64,000 nt of DNA. Source: Macrococcoides equi. GTDB lineage: Bacteria; Bacillota; Bacilli; Staphylococcales; Staphylococcaceae. The notes beneath the pieces were generated by a model that was not told where the DNA came from, did no database searches, and saw only the letters and a program-made list of their open reading frames with translations. Made by a program: the position numbers and the translations under genes. Shown piece after piece: positions 8,159 to 17,027 of this stretch. Numbering within the stretch: the stretch's first letter is position 1; each line of letters opens with the position of its first letter. Location of the stretch: assembly GCF_047425865.1 (NCBI RefSeq), contig NZ_CP179735.1, one strand, 5' to 3'.

Positions 8159-9553
8159 TTAAGTAGTTATTTTATTAATAATATCTCTTAATTGTCGCAA
8201 TGATGTTTCAATTAATGCTGAGTCAATATAAGCATACGATAATCGTATAGCTGATTTTTGTTTTTCATCATAAATTTCACCTGGATGAATTAATAATTTA
8301 TTTTTAACACAAGTTTCAAACAAATCTCGCATATCTATTTTCTTCTTAAATTTTACCCATATATAAAATGAACCTTCGGGTTTATTCCAAGTCGCAATAT
8401 CTGAAAAATATTTATCTAATACTTCTAGCATTATGTTACTTCTTACTTTAAGCTTCTCAGTTAATTGCTTTATATGATCATCATGGTAATGTAATAACCA
8501 ATTTGCAGCAACATACTGTGCGATTGAACTTGCACCATAATCTGACTGCATCTTTAAATCTGCCAAATGTTTCACTACATTACGATTCGCGATAACCCAA
8601 CCTATCCTCAAACCAGGACTTACTGTCTTCGATAAACTTCCAAGATATATCACATTATTACTTGATTGGTACGACTTCATTGGTAATGGTGGTACACCAT
8701 CAAACCATAATTCACTATAAATATCATCTTCAATAATCGGTAATCCAATTAAATTACTTTCTTTAATCAGCCGTTCCATCATTTCTTGAGAATAAGTATG
8801 ACCTGTTGGATTATGTAGAATTGGATTTAAGTATAATAAACTATTTGCTTGGTTATGATGTTCTATCATCAATTTTCTTTCTAATTGATGGATGTCAATT
8901 GGAATTAATGTCGCAGCGTTTGTTTTCCAAGTCTTAACTGAATTCATATATGAAGGTGATTCTATATATATTTTTGATGAGGGCAATAAGAAACCTTCAG
9001 CGATCAACTTCAATCCTTGTAAAGCACCAGATGTGACACAAATCTCATCTACCTCACATTTTATTCCTCTTTTATGCACATGCTTTTGAATGGCTAGTCT
9101 TAACTGTATATTTCCAAGGGGTTCTTCATAATTAGATGTAAATGGAGGTTCTGATTCATCTTTCATAATATCTTGAAATTGTTTAACCGGGATTAAATCT
9201 GGAGATAACTCACCAGTCCCTAATCGTACAATTTCTTCATCAAATTCGAGTTCATTAATGCGTTTTATATAATATTGATTTTGCTTTTCTATATGTGGAT
9301 GAATACGTTCTTTCCATTTTGTATGATTATGAACTAATACATTAATCGTATCACTTACGAATATCCCTTTTTTCTCGATAGTTGTTAATATACCAATCGA
9401 TTTAAGTTCATTGAGTGCTTCAACTATCGTTGAACGATTAACATTGAAACGATCAGCTAAGGCTCGTTGAGATGGCAATTTATCTCCAACTTCAAATAAT
9501 CCATTATCGATTTCATCAATGATTACATTGATAATTTTATCCTTCTTATTCAT
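8159..9553 (-). CDS. MocR-type regulator (GntR domain fused to aminotransferase-like domain)
   Basis: 464 residues. Residues 1-70 are a GntR winged helix (LPSQRALADRFNVNRSTIVEAL). Residues from about 100 are a fold type I aminotransferase domain with TSGALQG, NPTGHTYS, DDIYSELWF and the PLP-binding Lys309 in SLSKTVSPGLRIGW. Such MocR proteins sense amino acids or PLP derivatives and often control a divergent gene. Here the divergent gene is a LysE-type exporter, so amino acid export is the likely target (inference). Several TGGTTGG repeats lie between them. The start ATG has GAGGTGAT upstream. Confidence 0.93.
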   Translation of the reverse strand: MNKKDKIINVIIDEIDNGLFEVGDKLPSQRALADRFNVNRSTIVEALNELKSIGILTTIEKKGIFVSDTINVLVHNHTKWKERIHPHIEKQNQYYIKRINELEFDEEIVRLGTGELSPDLIPVKQFQDIMKDESEPPFTSNYEEPLGNIQLRLAIQKHVHKRGIKCEVDEICVTSGALQGLKLIAEGFLLPSSKIYIESPSYMNSVKTWKTNAATLIPIDIHQLERKLMIEHHNQANSLLYLNPILHNPTGHTYSQEMMERLIKESNLIGLPIIEDDIYSELWFDGVPPLPMKSYQSSNNVIYLGSLSKTVSPGLRIGWVIANRNVVKHLADLKMQSDYGASSIAQYVAANWLLHYHDDHIKQLTEKLKVRSNIMLEVLDKYFSDIATWNKPEGSFYIWVKFKKKIDMRDLFETCVKNKLLIHPGEIYDEKQKSAIRLSYAYIDSALIETSLRQLRDIINKITT

Positions 9554-9562
9554 CTCATCACC

Positions 9563-9661
9563 TCTGGTTGGTACGAAAAAATTAATCTGGTTGGTTAATT
9601 CAATATTATTCTACTTTATAATCAAAGTAAATTAACAATAATCCGAATTTCTTGGTTGGAT
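9563..9661. promoter_or_regulatory. TGGTTGG direct repeats between mocR and lysE, probable operator
   Basis: TCTGGTTGGT occurs at 9563-9572 and 9586-9595, exactly 23 bases apart, and a third related copy TTGGTTGGAT is at 9652-9661. MocR-family proteins usually bind direct repeats on one face of the helix, and 23 bases is close to two turns. The first copy abuts the mocR ribosome binding site and the last abuts that of lysE. Confidence 0.55.
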
Positions 9662-9675
9662 GGAGAGGAGTTATT

Positions 9676-10290
9676 ATGATTCAAGCGATGTTACATGGCA
9701 TACTACTTGCCGTAGGTCTAATATTACCTTTAGGTGCTCAAAATGTATTTGTATTCAATCAAGGTGCAAATCATAAAAGTATGAAAAAAACATTACCCGT
9801 CATTATTACCGCAGCATTATGCGATACGCTTTTAATTTTGATGGCAGTACTTGGTGTTACTTTATTTTTAAATACATTTCCTACATTGAAGCTGGTCATT
9901 TACATCATAGGATTATTTTTCTTATTATATATGGCCTATTCAATATGGCATGAGCAACCAAATAAAAATAAAGAAGTAGAAGCAATGTCACCCCAAAAAC
10001 AAATTGGCTTTGCAATGAGTGTTTCATTACTTAATCCACATGCAATTTTGGACACAATAGGCGTTATTGGCACAAGTGCATCAGCGTATTCAGGTGAATT
10101 AAAAGTTGCATTTACAGTTGCATGTGTTACTGTATCATGGTGCTGGTTTATAGGACTTGCATACTTCGGAAAAGTAGTTGGAGCTATGGATGAAGAAGGA
10201 AAGTTTATAATAATATTAAATAAGATTTCATCTATAATAATCATTGTGGTTGCTTGTATTATAATGAAGAATATCATCATTACCTTCTGA
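9676..10290 (+). CDS. LysE family amino acid exporter
   Basis: 204 residues with about six membrane segments. ILPLGAQNVFVFNQG (about 13-27) is the family signature of LysE/ArgO-type exporters of basic amino acids, and NPHAILDTIGVIG (about 118-130) is the second conserved region. The start ATG 9676 has GGAGAGGAG 5 bases upstream; an upstream TTG frame is less likely. Divergent from a MocR regulator, so it is probably induced by an amino acid. The exact substrate (Lys, Arg or other) is not readable here. Confidence 0.93.
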   Translation: MIQAMLHGILLAVGLILPLGAQNVFVFNQGANHKSMKKTLPVIITAALCDTLLILMAVLGVTLFLNTFPTLKLVIYIIGLFFLLYMAYSIWHEQPNKNKEVEAMSPQKQIGFAMSVSLLNPHAILDTIGVIGTSASAYSGELKVAFTVACVTVSWCWFIGLAYFGKVVGAMDEEGKFIIILNKISSIIIIVVACIIMKNIIITF

Positions 10291-10340
10291 TTTATACTTT
10301 ATTTGTAAATGTTGTATAATAGAAGTAAGAGGTGGAAATA

Positions 10341-10607
10341 ATGAAATTAAAATGGATGAGTATTATTTGTACAACAATTAGTCTTCTATCATTCGTATTA
10401 TCTTTTTTTGTTCCTTACGATATAATGGATGATTTTAATAGCCAAGAATTTTTTATCCAATTATTTTTGATCATAGGTTTAATTGGATTTTTATGTGCAT
10501 TGATCTCGAAAACATCTAAAAAGACGTTACTAATACTTTATTCAACTATACCATTATTACTTTATATAGCATTACTAATATTAGCATTCGCTATATCCGG
10601 GTGGTAA
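10341..10607 (+). CDS. Small membrane protein, hypothetical
   Basis: 88 residues with three hydrophobic segments (about 7-23, 36-54 and 63-85). ATG 10341 follows AGAGGTGGAAATA; a TATAAT box is at 10315-10320. It opens a run of three small membrane protein genes with gaps of 4-5 bases, probably one operon. Family not recognised. Confidence 0.65.
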   Translation: MKLKWMSIICTTISLLSFVLSFFVPYDIMDDFNSQEFFIQLFLIIGLIGFLCALISKTSKKTLLILYSTIPLLLYIALLILAFAISGW

Positions 10608-10612
10608 AATAT

Positions 10613-10888
10613 ATGAAAAGAAGAATCATTTCAAACATATTTATATTATTAATCTTAGCGTATTTTATCTGGTTAATATCTAGACCCGAGTTTTACATTA
10701 GTGATATATCAATGCATGGTAAAAATCCAATAACAATTTCATGGCATTATTTCACTATAGACACAGATATTTTGGGTGCAAATAACAAAGAAGATGATTA
10801 CCAAATATCCTTATATCCATTTTATGTACTGCTACTACTATCATTTATTATTCGTTTCATACCAATAAATAAAAAACACAAGGAGTAA
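10613..10888 (+). CDS. Small membrane protein, hypothetical
   Basis: 91 residues: a basic N-terminus, one membrane segment (about 7-23), an extracytoplasmic-looking loop of about 45 residues and a second segment (about 69-82), ending in basic residues. ATG 10613 is chosen; GGGTGG lies 9 bases before it and overlaps the end of the preceding gene. Middle gene of the small membrane operon. Family not recognised. Confidence 0.6.
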   Translation: MKRRIISNIFILLILAYFIWLISRPEFYISDISMHGKNPITISWHYFTIDTDILGANNKEDDYQISLYPFYVLLLLSFIIRFIPINKKHKE

Positions 10889-10892
10889 AGAT

Positions 10893-11183
10893 ATGTTAGT
10901 AATTACTGTATTGTTTGCCCTCGTTGGAATATATATGTTAACCGGTCGTGGAAGCTTCTTAATTGCGGGATATAACTTTTTACCTAAAGAAGAAAAGGCA
11001 AAGTATAATGAAAAACGCTTATGCCAGTTTGTAGGATTGTTAATGTTACTTATGTCAATATTTGTTGTTATTATGGAATATAACCTACTCCCGGAATACA
11101 TCACAATTATCTTATTTCTAACAACGACATTATCTGCTGTAATTTTTATGAATGTCTCTAATGTATTTAAGATCCGACAATAA
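10893..11183 (+). CDS. DUF3784 family membrane protein
   Basis: 96 residues with three membrane segments. The block GRGSFLIAGYNFLPKEEKAK followed by KRLCQFVG is the signature of DUF3784, an uncharacterised family of small Firmicutes membrane proteins. AAGGAG lies 7 bases before the ATG. It closes the three-gene operon and is followed at once by a terminator. Confidence 0.85.
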   Translation: MLVITVLFALVGIYMLTGRGSFLIAGYNFLPKEEKAKYNEKRLCQFVGLLMLLMSIFVVIMEYNLLPEYITIILFLTTTLSAVIFMNVSNVFKIRQ

Positions 11184-11185
11184 TT

Positions 11186-11210
11186 AACTGCCCTAACCGG
11201 CAGTTTTTTT
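11186..11210 (+). terminator. Terminator of the small membrane operon
   Basis: Arms AACTGCC (11186-11192) and GGCAGTT (11199-11205) followed by a run of T. Confidence 0.85.
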
Positions 11211-11218
11211 ATTTCTTA

Positions 11219-11227
11219 TGATATAAT
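11219..11227 (+). promoter_or_regulatory. Extended -10 promoter of the MFS gene
   Basis: TGATATAAT, a TGN-extended -10 box, lies 31 bases before the start of the MFS gene. No good -35 is seen. Confidence 0.45.
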
Positions 11228-11258
11228 GATTTAAAAATTTATAAGAGGGAGGTTATAT

Positions 11259-11864
11259 ATGAAACGTTTCTCACCCATTATTATAACGCTGCTTGTAGCA
11301 ACATTCATCACAAGGTTCAGTATGTTTATGGTCATGCCTTTCTTATCGATTTACTTAATCAATACATATCATTATTCCGGGCTTCAAATCGGTATTATAT
11401 TATCAGTCGCAGGCATTGTCGCAATCATATTAAGTATGACTTCAGGTAGTATCATCGACCGCTTCAATAAACGCTATGTCATCTATTTCGGCCTTATGAT
11501 TGGTATATTAAGTTATCTTGCTTTCCCAATGATACACACGTTTTTTGGCTTTATTCTTTTTTCAATTACATCAACCATAAGCAATACACTAGTTGAACCT
11601 ACATATCGCGTGCTTATCGCAGAGTTTACAGCTGACGCAGATAAGAAACTAATCTTTAATATAAGATACTATTTAATCAATGTCGCAGCTGCTATCGGAC
11701 CATATTTATCAAGTCAGATTCAATGGGTTGGGATTAATAACTTATTTTATATCGTAGTCGCTGCACTTTTCATCAACCTTTTATTATTTATCTATATCTT
11801 CAATAAGAACAATTTAAATCTTAAAACGAATCAAACAGTGAATAACATTCCATTTTCAATATGA
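11259..11864 (+). pseudogene. MFS transporter, N-terminal half
   Basis: 201 residues holding the first six membrane segments of a major facilitator drug exporter of the MdtG/YttB type. The cytoplasmic loop between segments 2 and 3 has the family motif in the form GSIIDRFNKRYV (about 68-79). The frame ends with a TGA after VNNIPFSI, exactly in the central loop, and the second half follows in the next frame. A strong ribosome binding site (GGGAGGTTATAT) precedes the ATG. A single-base deletion would explain the break; alone, half a transporter is unlikely to work. Confidence 0.8.
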
Positions 11865-12445
11865 TGTATATTTTTAAACAGGATAAGGCATTCCTATATT
11901 TGGTGATCGGAAACATATTTATCGTGTTTGGCTATACGCAAATGATGTCATCACTAAGTATATATTTAAGTAAAATCTACCCATATCAAACTGCGATTCA
12001 TCATTATGCCATACTCACACTCGTCAATTCAATTGCTGTGATTACACTCCAGTACTTTGTTTATAAGATTGGGCAGCATATAAAAACAAGTACATCTATC
12101 ATAATTGGGGCGATATTATTACCACTTGGATTGATTTTAGTTGGGATATCACCAGGTTTGCTCAATTTATGTATTGCCATGTTTATATTAACTGTTGGTG
12201 AAATCTTTGTATTTACAATGTGGGACTTAAGAATTGATGAACTATCGCCAAAAGCATTGAAAGGCTCATATTATGCCCTAACCGGACTCACAGGAATCTC
12301 GCGCATCATCGCACCACTAGTTGGTGGGTTGCTCATTGACACAATATCGAACGGATTCTTAATCTGGGGATTACTTGGAGGGATAACGTATATATCGGTA
12401 TTCTTCTTTCTAAAGAGTGCAAAACTAACACCTGCAAAACATTGA
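11861..12445 (+). pseudogene. MFS transporter, C-terminal half
   Basis: 194 residues with the last six membrane segments, beginning FKQDKAFLYLVIGNIFIVFGY, the usual start of segment 7 after the central loop. It overlaps the first half by four bases (ATGA) and has no ribosome binding site of its own. It would be made only by coupled re-initiation or by a frameshift. PLVGGLLID (about 156-164) fits the usual segment 11. With the first half it makes 12 segments and about 395 residues, the normal length of the family. Confidence 0.8.
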
Positions 12446-12462
12446 TTTGCAGGTGTTAGTTT
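12422..12462. terminator. Long terminator hairpin between convergent genes
   Basis: Perfect 17-base arms (12422-12438 with 12446-12462) overlap the 3' ends of both the MFS gene and the DUF2785 gene. The core is CTAACACCTGC. T residues are short on either side. Confidence 0.7.
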
Positions 12463-13250
12463 ATATACAATTTAATTGTGTTTTGTAAATTAGGATAGTC
12501 TTCAAGCATAAAGTACAAACTTTTCTTGAAATCTTTAATATTTTTCATTTTTCTATAATATGAAATATCCTGATTACCATTTTCAGTTTTGCTAATTGAT
12601 AATGTCGACAACCACTTCACTATAATTCGTTCTTCTACCTTATGATACTTTAACAGTGCAACAATAATACTACTCATTCTTTCATCTTCGTCATCAATAT
12701 AAGGAACATGATCAAATTGAAGTTTCAATAAATTATTTCTTACACCTTCTAATATAATATTACTATCAGAATCATCATAATATCGACTCTTTATTATTTC
12801 AATAATCGTATCTGAAGCATGTGCTATGCCGTGTGCCCATCCTTTATCAGTTACAAAGCCACGTATATCATTTTCTTTGTTAAAATTTTGAATGACTGAT
12901 ATAGTAATTTTTTTATATTGATTGACTGATAATATTTCTTCTTGATTATCCCTAAATAGAATACACATTAAATATAAAATACTAAAACTTCTTTTGAATA
13001 CTTCATCATTTACAACATCATCTTTTATATGTATATTTTCAATGCATTCCTGGATAATTAGCTCTAGTTCTATTTCTTTAATATTTTCTTCTATCATACA
13101 TTTTGCAAAAGTGTTAAAGGCCAATTCATCTCTGATAAAAGGATCAGTATTACCTACATTTTTTAAACATTCACTTATTACCCTTTGAATAAATTCAGGC
13201 GTGTGATTATTTTGTTCATTAAATTGTCTGATTAAAGCTTTAATTTTCAT
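12456..13250 (-). CDS. DUF2785 domain-containing protein
   Basis: 264 residues, helical and soluble. The signature GFVTDKGWAHGIAHASD (about 135-151) and an N-terminal DPFIRDELAFNTF (about 36-48) match DUF2785, an uncharacterised helical-repeat family. It is the third gene of a DinB-Nudix-DUF2785 operon, starting 2 bases after the Nudix gene. Function unknown. Confidence 0.85.
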   Translation of the reverse strand: MKIKALIRQFNEQNNHTPEFIQRVISECLKNVGNTDPFIRDELAFNTFAKCMIEENIKEIELELIIQECIENIHIKDDVVNDEVFKRSFSILYLMCILFRDNQEEILSVNQYKKITISVIQNFNKENDIRGFVTDKGWAHGIAHASDTIIEIIKSRYYDDSDSNIILEGVRNNLLKLQFDHVPYIDDEDERMSSIIVALLKYHKVEERIIVKWLSTLSISKTENGNQDISYYRKMKNIKDFKKSLYFMLEDYPNLQNTIKLYIN

Positions 13251-13252
13251 TA

Positions 13253-13837
13253 TTATTCACCACTTAGTTTGCACGATAATATTTTTAAGTATCCTACTGA
13301 ATAAGGTAGAAAATCTTTAATAGTTATCGAAATTTTATCATTTGAGAAAACATGATAACCAATCACTAATTCTTTCTGACCCCAACATAAAGCATTAAAG
13401 TCATTAATATGCACTTTTACGAGAGCTTCTACTTCTTCATCTTCAAAACTAATTTGATTAAGTTTGTCTATCAAAATATCATATCGAAATACATTAATAA
13501 ATTCTTTATCTAGTTTTCCGTCATTATTAATTATTTCCGGAATTACGCATAAAAGCTTTAAATCTTCAAATTGTAAATCAATGCCTAATTCTTCCTTTAC
13601 TTCACGCACACCGTCAGCCATCGTTTCATTACTTTTAATATGACCACCTAGCGTCACATCCAGTAATCCTTTATAATCAGCAACAAATTGACTACGTTGC
13701 TGTAAAATCACATAATCATCACATACAAATATACATTGGAACGTTTCATGCCATTCTTCATTGATATGGACGTCTTCGCGTGACATTTTGCCTTTATACA
13801 AATAGTTTTCATGAAATATTTTTAAAACTTCCATCAT
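13253..13837 (-). CDS. Nudix hydrolase, IDI-like subfamily
   Basis: 194 residues. The Nudix box lies at about 66-87 (GHIKSNETMADGVREVKEEL), which cleaves nucleoside diphosphate-linked substrates with Mg or Mn. The spacing between the first Glu and the REVKEELG part is one residue shorter than the usual GX5EX7REUXEEXGU. The GGH opening and the preceding EEWHETFQCIFV resemble the isopentenyl-diphosphate isomerase-like Nudix group. Two adjacent ATGs (13837 and 13834) overlap the DinB stop, so either could start. Substrate unknown. Confidence 0.85.
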   Translation of the reverse strand: MMEVLKIFHENYLYKGKMSREDVHINEEWHETFQCIFVCDDYVILQQRSQFVADYKGLLDVTLGGHIKSNETMADGVREVKEELGIDLQFEDLKLLCVIPEIINNDGKLDKEFINVFRYDILIDKLNQISFEDEEVEALVKVHINDFNALCWGQKELVIGYHVFSNDKISITIKDFLPYSVGYLKILSCKLSGE

Positions 13838-14355
13838 TCACCCTCTATTATACCTAGCGCTATTTTAATATGCTCTAGATGATGATTGCCGTGCCATGCA
13901 TAAAGTGAAATCATTTGTTTTAAAGGCACTACGCCGTTATCTGTATGAATCATCGTTCTTTCCAACTGGTCTTCTGTTAATGATTTTAAAATTGTTGCCC
14001 ATCTGAGATGAATACCTAATAAGAACATTACAGATTCATTGAAATCATTAAAGTTATCAGCAAGCTTCACCCATTCATTTTCTTCAAAAGTAGATACGTT
14101 TGGATTATCCTCAGTTAAGATTAATTTTGTACGAATATAACCATGTAAATGGCTATCCGCTATATGATGAATTAACGTATTTACATTCCAAGAATCATCA
14201 CGATATTGTTTATTTCTTAATGAATGATCCATGTTTGAAACGATGTTATTTAATTTGTATGGTAATTCTTCAATATCTGTGATCCATTGATTTATCATTT
14301 CTTTATTATATTCAGTAGGGATTTGATAACGACCTATTGGATATTGATTTTTCAT
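13834..14355 (-). CDS. DinB/YfiT family putative metal-dependent hydrolase
   Basis: 173 residues with the four-helix DinB fold. Conserved metal-ligand histidines appear in LIHHIADSHLHGY (about 61-73) and YAWHGNHHLEHIKIA (about 152-166), as in YfiT/BstA. The N-terminus PIGRYQIPTEYNKEMINQWI is typical of YfiT. Related proteins act as thiol-dependent or metal-dependent hydrolases/transferases. It overlaps the following Nudix gene by 4 bases. The start ATG follows GGAGGATTAATAA. Confidence 0.9.
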   Translation of the reverse strand: MKNQYPIGRYQIPTEYNKEMINQWITDIEELPYKLNNIVSNMDHSLRNKQYRDDSWNVNTLIHHIADSHLHGYIRTKLILTEDNPNVSTFEENEWVKLADNFNDFNESVMFLLGIHLRWATILKSLTEDQLERTMIHTDNGVVPLKQMISLYAWHGNHHLEHIKIALGIIEGE

Positions 14356-14451
14356 TTATTAATCCTCCAAAAAAACTTATTATTAACAACATTATACATA
14401 TATTTTAAATCATTTTCATTTGTGTGTATAATGAACTCAAGGAGTGATAAT

Positions 14452-14745
14452 ATGCCAGTATTTTCTAAATGGAAAGATGTTATCTTATTATTAATTGCAA
14501 TACTCATTACTTGTACATCTCAAGATATAGCATACCTACCCGAAAAAATAATCAATCCAATTTATGTTCTAACCACACTTAATTTGATTGCAGTCGTATT
14601 TTTATTTTTAGCGGTTATAGGTTCTTTTAATAATATCAGAAAAAATAACAATGAACCATATAACATAGCGAATATACTGGTCATCGTATTTTCTGTCCTA
14701 TTAGGTGCTAACACCTTTTTCATAACAGGAATGTGGTGGGGATAA
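14452..14745 (+). CDS. Small membrane protein, hypothetical
   Basis: 97 residues with three hydrophobic segments (about 9-22, 38-57 and 71-94). ATG 14452 is chosen because AAGGAG lies 7 bases upstream; the longer frame has no ribosome binding site. A TATAAT box is at 14427-14432. The next gene starts one base after its stop. Family not recognised. Confidence 0.65.
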   Translation: MPVFSKWKDVILLLIAILITCTSQDIAYLPEKIINPIYVLTTLNLIAVVFLFLAVIGSFNNIRKNNNEPYNIANILVIVFSVLLGANTFFITGMWWG

Positions 14746-14746
14746 T

Positions 14747-15163
14747 ATGAATGAAAATAAAATGAAGAAACGAAAAAATGTTTGTTATATTTTAACTAAA
14801 GTTATCATATTAATTGTCGCTTTTTTGGATTGGCTGCCTACAGAACAGGAATGGGAAGAAGGATTAGCAGAAATTCATAATTCATTCCCAAATACTATTT
14901 GGATTGATAAAGAAAAAGATATCAAGATATGGTATATGGGTGGCGGATCTTATGTTATTAAACGTCAAGATCATGATGTAAAATATCCACAGTATTTTAC
15001 TGGTATCATATACAATAATCAATTTGTCATCACTAGAAATCGTAATGATAGATATTTCACATATGATGTGATTAATAATAAAACGAATGAAATAAATAAA
15101 AAAGACATTCCAGAACTTAAGAGAAAACACCATCTTAAAGGTGACTTCATCTCATTGGATTAA
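14747..15163 (+). CDS. Membrane-anchored hypothetical protein
   Basis: 138 residues: a basic N-terminus, one membrane segment (about 11-27), and an extracytoplasmic domain of about 110 residues with WYMGGGSYVIKRQDHDVKYP. GGTGGGGATAAT before the ATG serves as the ribosome binding site and overlaps the upstream gene. Likely cotranscribed with it. No family recognised. Confidence 0.65.
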   Translation: MNENKMKKRKNVCYILTKVIILIVAFLDWLPTEQEWEEGLAEIHNSFPNTIWIDKEKDIKIWYMGGGSYVIKRQDHDVKYPQYFTGIIYNNQFVITRNRNDRYFTYDVINNKTNEINKKDIPELKRKHHLKGDFISLD

Positions 15164-15174
15164 TAAATAACCGA

Positions 15175-15208
15175 GCAAAGCCAAATTGATGGCTTTGCTT
15201 ATTTTTTT
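15175..15208 (+). terminator. Rho-independent terminator
   Basis: GCAAAGCCA (15175-15183) and TGGCTTTGC (15190-15198) followed by a T run; it ends the two-gene operon at 14452-15163. Confidence 0.85.
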
Positions 15209-16095
15209 GTATGCATATCATTCAATCGTTGATAAACATACTGACAAATAAACAACATATAGATTATTGCAAATAATGGCGAATAGAATGTCCACCAAGC
15301 AACTTGTAAATCATAGAAATGAAATCCAAGTAAACTGCTTAGTTCAGGTATCGTTGGTTGCTCATTTATTATACAACCTGGTCCATAGCATACATCTGTA
15401 CCTCCAAAGAATATTTTGAAAAATGCTAGATGTGATATAACTACTAATGTCTGAAACATTATCCTAAAAAAAACAATGACATATTGTATCATCATATGCG
15501 GTAATAAATGCTTAATAAAAATATAAACTTTTGATGGACTCATCGTCTTCGCACTACAAATAAACTCTTTATCTAAAATCATTTGTGTTGCAGATTTCAC
15601 TAATACTATCGTTGTTGGTAACATGAGCAAAATTATAATGATTAGATTAAATATTATTCGAAAACTTTGCGTTGTCGTAAATTGATCGATTGGTTCGTAA
15701 AGCATAGGTTTTAGTAATAAATAACCTAATATCGACTGTGGTATATAAAAGAATGGGTGCATGATATGATCAAATAACTCTAATTTATTATTCTTAAATG
15801 CTAAATATGTTCCTATGATAATTGCTATGATAAGTGTTATTAAAGCAACAACAATAAGTAGTGTTAATGTGATTCTGTACCCAGACAATACTTCATAAGC
15901 CATATGACGGGAATTTCTATCAACGCCAAATATATAATCCTTTCCGGGTGGAAATGGTGAACTTGCAATCATGTTACCATCCTTATCATATAAGAAATTG
16001 GTCTTTTTCACCTTTCCTTTTAATATATCAAAGTAAATAAATCCAATAATCGCAGGAATGATGAGCATACAAACAGAAAGATAAATTCGTTTCAT
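15199..16095 (-). CDS. ABC transporter permease, oligopeptide type (OppC-like)
   Basis: 298 residues. One N-terminal membrane segment, an extracytoplasmic stretch with FGVDRNSRHMAYEVLSGYRI (the OppC/DppC pattern around FGTD-GRD), then five membrane segments. The EAA-like cytoplasmic loop that docks the ATPase is at about 182-201 (AKTMSPSKVYIFIKHLLPHM). It overlaps the upstream permease by one base (TAATG). No ATPase or binding-protein gene is nearby, so it must use partners encoded elsewhere, or the system is a remnant. Confidence 0.88.
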   Translation of the reverse strand: MKRIYLSVCMLIIPAIIGFIYFDILKGKVKKTNFLYDKDGNMIASSPFPPGKDYIFGVDRNSRHMAYEVLSGYRITLTLLIVVALITLIIAIIIGTYLAFKNNKLELFDHIMHPFFYIPQSILGYLLLKPMLYEPIDQFTTTQSFRIIFNLIIIILLMLPTTIVLVKSATQMILDKEFICSAKTMSPSKVYIFIKHLLPHMMIQYVIVFFRIMFQTLVVISHLAFFKIFFGGTDVCYGPGCIINEQPTIPELSSLLGFHFYDLQVAWWTFYSPLFAIIYMLFICQYVYQRLNDMHTKK

Positions 16096-16943
16096 TATGA
16101 CATGCTCCTTCCTGTAGTGTGTTTTGTATAAATTTCAACTAATAAGAATAATAATCGTATTGGAATATACATTAATAAAAATGAAATAAGTAATACAATT
16201 GGTTTATTGTATTCAAAAATAAAGACCGAAATACCAAAAATATTCAATAATCGTTCTAAAAATAATAAACTTGATAAGGTCATCCAGACAATTTGTTTAA
16301 AGTTTATGAAATAGCCAGTAAGTATATTCTTTAAAATGTGACGATAGAAAATTTCTTTATTATTTAAACCTTTACTTCTTGCAAAAATGACGTAGCTTTC
16401 TTCTCTTTCTGCAATTAATAATTGATTAATTACTGTGATACTATTTGTTATTGGGATAATTAACAGTAATAAAATCGGGAATATTACCGCATTTTGTTCA
16501 TGGCTTGATGCAACATCAAATATCAGAACATTTGTTTTAAGATAAATAAATATAATAATCGATATAAATACTGGGATATAAAAAATATCAGGAATTAAAC
16601 TTATAAAACGATTCATATGTACTACAATGCTGTGAAAAAGTTGAGATTGATACATTATAAACGCGATTATTAATGAGAATAATAACGAAATAATAAGTGC
16701 ACAAAATAGAATAGTCATTGAATTTACCCAAGGTTCAATAATAAATGGGAAAATATCATGTTTGACACCTGACTTTAAATTCTCAAATACGATTGTATTA
16801 GGATGTAGTAATGAATGAAACGTGTCTTTTAATGCGAATAAGAAATTAGAAATATCTATTTTTTGATTGTGAAAAATTGATGGTAAACAAGCAATAAAAA
16901 AGAGCATTATAAAGGTGATGGTAATATTAAATATGTTTTTCAT
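16095..16943 (-). CDS. ABC transporter permease, oligopeptide type (OppB-like)
   Basis: 282 residues with about six membrane segments. The EAA loop reads YVIFARSKGLNNKEIFYRHI (about 185-204), the family pattern ARAKGL-----RHxLxN. It forms a two-subunit permease with the next gene. The start ATG follows AAAGGAGTATAT. The absence of substrate-binding protein and ATPase genes is unusual for this family; the upstream region holds only a short decayed frame and a toxin locus. Confidence 0.88.
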   Translation of the reverse strand: MKNIFNITITFIMLFFIACLPSIFHNQKIDISNFLFALKDTFHSLLHPNTIVFENLKSGVKHDIFPFIIEPWVNSMTILFCALIISLLFSLIIAFIMYQSQLFHSIVVHMNRFISLIPDIFYIPVFISIIIFIYLKTNVLIFDVASSHEQNAVIFPILLLLIIPITNSITVINQLLIAEREESYVIFARSKGLNNKEIFYRHILKNILTGYFINFKQIVWMTLSSLLFLERLLNIFGISVFIFEYNKPIVLLISFLLMYIPIRLLFLLVEIYTKHTTGRSMS

Positions 16944-17027
16944 ATATACTCCTTTTTCAGAATTTTTAGTTAATTATATTATATATGAAAAAAATAAAAA
17001 AAATAGACCTCTTACAAAGTCTATTAA

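Noticed and set aside
11861..11864. Programmed frameshift in the MFS gene
   Set aside because: No slippery run or stimulatory hairpin is visible at the junction, so a simple deletion is more likely.
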